DNA of 64,000 nt from Litomosoides sigmodontis (Eukaryota; Nematoda; Chromadorea; Rhabditida; Onchocercidae), in NCBI GenBank assembly GCA_963070105.1, contig OY718808.1, positions 4,689,738 to 4,753,737 on the forward strand, in the 5' to 3' direction. Positions 61,901 through 64,000 of this stretch are shown piece after piece. The translations under genes and the position numbers were made by a program. Below the pieces are notes generated by a model. It saw nothing but the letters and a program-made list of their open reading frames with translations. It had not been told where the DNA came from and made no database searches. Positions within the stretch are counted from its first letter, which is position 1, and the number at the start of each line of letters is the position of its first letter.

Positions 61901-64000
61901 TTGCATATTCAGGTATGGTTCAGTTTAAAGTTTTCATGTTAGGTCGTAAAAACTTTTATCTGTATAAAAGTTACTTTTATACAGATAGAAATAAGTTACA
62001 GATGTACTACTTTCGTAAATAAACTTACAGATATACTGCTTTCGTAAACATTAAATTACTCATAATCTATACAAAAGTTTTTTGTTATCAAATGGATGCA
62101 AGGCTGTAAATAATTTGACAAAGTACGCTGTTATAGGCAAAATCTCTGCCACCTGAAGCTCGTGAACATCCAGATGTACGCAGGCGTCTTGACATAACAG
62201 AAAGACGTAAGACAGAATTGGAAGAACTTGCACGGCTTAGAAAGCAACGTTTGTTGGATGCATTGTCTTTATACAAATTGTTTAGTGATGCTGATGTTAT
62301 CGAGGCTTGGATTGATGAAAAAGTATGTCTTAAATCTAAAGATTTTTAGAAACATTTGTTGTAACTAGAAAAGCAAGTTATATACATTATAGGGCAAACT
62401 GCTGACGACATTGGTACCAACTGATGATTTAGAAGAAGTTGAAATTATGAAACACCGTTTTGAAACCCTTGAAGCTGATATGAATAATCAAGCAGCAAAA
62501 GTTGCCACTGTGAACGAGCTTGCACGTCAGCTTCTTCATGTCGATCATCCAAATTCAGATGAAATCTTGCAAAGGCAGAATAAGCTTAATGCGAGGTAAC
62601 CAAGTTGAATTTTGGTTTATCTTATTTTCAACTTTCTTTCGTACAACACAGATTTTCATAATCATGATGTGAATGATTTCGTTCCATAAATCCCGTCAGT
62701 CAGTATTTAGATGGGCACAATTGCGTGATATGGTTGATCAGAAAAAATCCGAACTTGAACAAGCACATCGTTTGGAAACATTCCGTATAGATTGCCAGGA
62801 AACAGTTTCCTGGATTGAAGACAAAATTCGGGTACTTGAAGATGGTGGTGAACTAACTAACGATCTCACTGGTGTTATGAAGCTTCAGCGCCGTTTGTCT
62901 ATGATGGAGCGCGACCTTGGTGCTATTCAGGTACTGAAATGAACTTTTCTAATGTATAATAAACATGAAAACTTTTAATAATTGGAATCATTTGCAGTGT
63001 TTTCGAAATTCTGATAAGCAATTTCAGGCTAAACTTGATTCACTAGAAAAAGAAGCATCCGCGATTGAAAAGCAAAAACCTGCACATACAGCACAGATAC
63101 GAGAGGGCATCAAGCGAATGCATGTAGTTTGGGAAATGCTAAACACACGTGTACGTGAACACGAGGCGAAGCTTGATGAAGCTGGTGATTTGCAGCGATT
63201 CCTTCGTGATTTGGATCATTTCCAAGCATGGTTAACTGCTACACAGAGACAGGTATAATATCAGCTATTTCTGTTTTCAGGAACATATCTCGTTAGTTTC
63301 AATTTATTTAAAGCTAAAACTGTGTAGCACTTGAGGCGGAACACAAACTGAAACTAGTTTTTATAAACATTGAGTTTTATATAACAATTTCAAAGCAATT
63401 TATGTGAAATTGTGATAAGCTGCTTTGTTTGTAGGTTGCTTCAGAAGATGAACCACAATCGCTAGCTGATGCTGAGCAGTTGCTTAATCAGCACGCAGGA
63501 ATCCGGGAAGAAATTGATGGTTATGCAGAAGATTACGTCAAAGTAAGTTTATTATGTCATTAAGTTAAACCAAAACTCAGCTTTTTTGTTTTTGAATTTC
63601 AAGGCGAAGAGATTCAGTGAAGAGGAATGCTAGTCATGTAATTTCATATTTACTCATTTTTACTGAAGATGCGTGCGATGGGTGATCGAGTAACGCAAGA
63701 TCAGACGGACCCACAGTATATGTTCTTGCGTCAACGTCTCGCTGGACTGGAAGAAGGTTGGGAAGAACTGCAAAGAATGTGGGATAATCGACAGCATCTT
63801 CTTAGCCAGGGACTAAATTTGCAGGCAAGTGTTAATATCGATGCTAATTCCTTTCTTATTCGAACTTTGAAAATCCATGTCCAATTTCAACCTTTCCATA
63901 ATTTAAGATGTTTCTCCGTGATGCAAAACAAGCTGAGGTCATGCTTTCACAACAAGAAAATTATTTATCAAAAGATGAAACACCGACCTCACTTGAGCAA
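55929..64000 (+). CDS. unc-70: Beta-spectrin (UNC-70/SPTBN type), 5' part, runs off the window
   Basis: Beta-spectrin crosslinks actin and, with alpha-spectrin, forms the submembrane cytoskeleton. Exons: 55949-55978, 56123-56273, 56366-56517, 57889-58062, 58560-58848, 58991-59103, 59202-59389, 59575-59757, 59923-60049, 60269-60399, 60627-60765, 60909-61407, 61626-61912, 62137-62322, 62393-62595, 62711-62930, 63028-63252, 63435-63542, 63669-63824, 63908-64000. All are in phase, giving about 1,218 codons, roughly half the protein. The linker [20 protein letters not shown] is nearly invariant. CH1 contains [12 protein letters not shown] and [22 protein letters not shown]2 contains [20 protein letters not shown] and [19 protein letters not shown]. 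The repeats start near residue 300 ([41 protein letters not shown]). The start at 55949 follows TTTCTAG by 20 bases, a likely trans-splice site. An internal ATG at 56153 (MTTDIAV), close to an acceptor-like TTGCAG, is an alternative start. The last intron (63825-63907) uses a GC donor. Confidence 0.95.
56518..57888 (+). other. Longest beta-spectrin intron in the window
   Basis: 1,371 bases between the CH1 codons ending GERL and the exon starting [15 protein letters not shown]. No coding exon or repeat of note is visible in it. Confidence 0.8.
61951..62055. repeat. Hairpin plus 30-bp tandem repeat in a beta-spectrin intron
   Basis: ACTTTTATCTGTATAAAAG is followed almost at once by its reverse complement, CTTTTATACAGATAGAAA, forming a near-perfect hairpin at about 61951-61993. 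Two copies of a roughly 30-base unit (TTACAGAT...TACT..CTTTCGTAAA) follow to about 62055. All of it is inside the intron 61913-62136. Confidence 0.75.

Overview
This is a eukaryotic window, almost certainly from a nematode. It is AT-rich. Its genes are split into many short exons with GT..AG introns, and several first exons start just after a TTTCAG-like acceptor, as expected where a spliced leader is added in trans. Gene content (PRP-39, a Girdin/Daple homologue, a tetraspanin, a nematode-type SGNH hydrolase, beta-spectrin/UNC-70) fits. Introns of several kb and many microsatellites suggest a parasitic clade rather than Caenorhabditis, but the species cannot be fixed. All exon models below were built by hand from splice sites, reading-phase continuity and recalled family sequences, with no database search.

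Layout. 1-1938: non-coding with a 49-bp tandem duplication. 1992-8913 (+): complete PRPF39-like U1 snRNP splicing factor, 16 exons. 8914-13393: long spacer. 13394-34981 (+): complete CCDC88 (Girdin/Daple) homologue, about 31 exons. It has a HOOK-like N-terminus, a long coiled coil, and two alternative C-termini; the longer ends in Gly-Cys-Val, the PDZ-binding ending of vertebrate Daple. 36293-37833 (-): complete three-exon tetraspanin, convergent with CCDC88. 39299-43423 (+): secreted SGNH hydrolase, divergent from the tetraspanin. 43424-48267: spacer with an 869-bp perfect GAGAAA array. 48268-49561: parts of unrecognised genes on both strands, including a coding exon broken by a perfect 31-bp tandem duplication. 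49562-55948: mostly non-coding with a few orphan exon-like islands. 55949-64000 (+): 5' half of beta-spectrin (actin-binding domain and the first spectrin repeats), running off the window.

The genes do not form a pathway. PRPF39 acts in 5' splice-site recognition. CCDC88, tetraspanin and beta-spectrin all act at the cell cortex and membrane, but nothing in the layout shows they are co-regulated. I found no mobile-element ORF, CRISPR, rRNA or tRNA. The most interesting items are the CCDC88 C-terminal architecture (alternative ends, paired SFY[D/E]NV motifs, GCV ending), a large intronic inverted repeat at 27181-27338, and the frame-breaking 31-bp duplication at 49348-49409.
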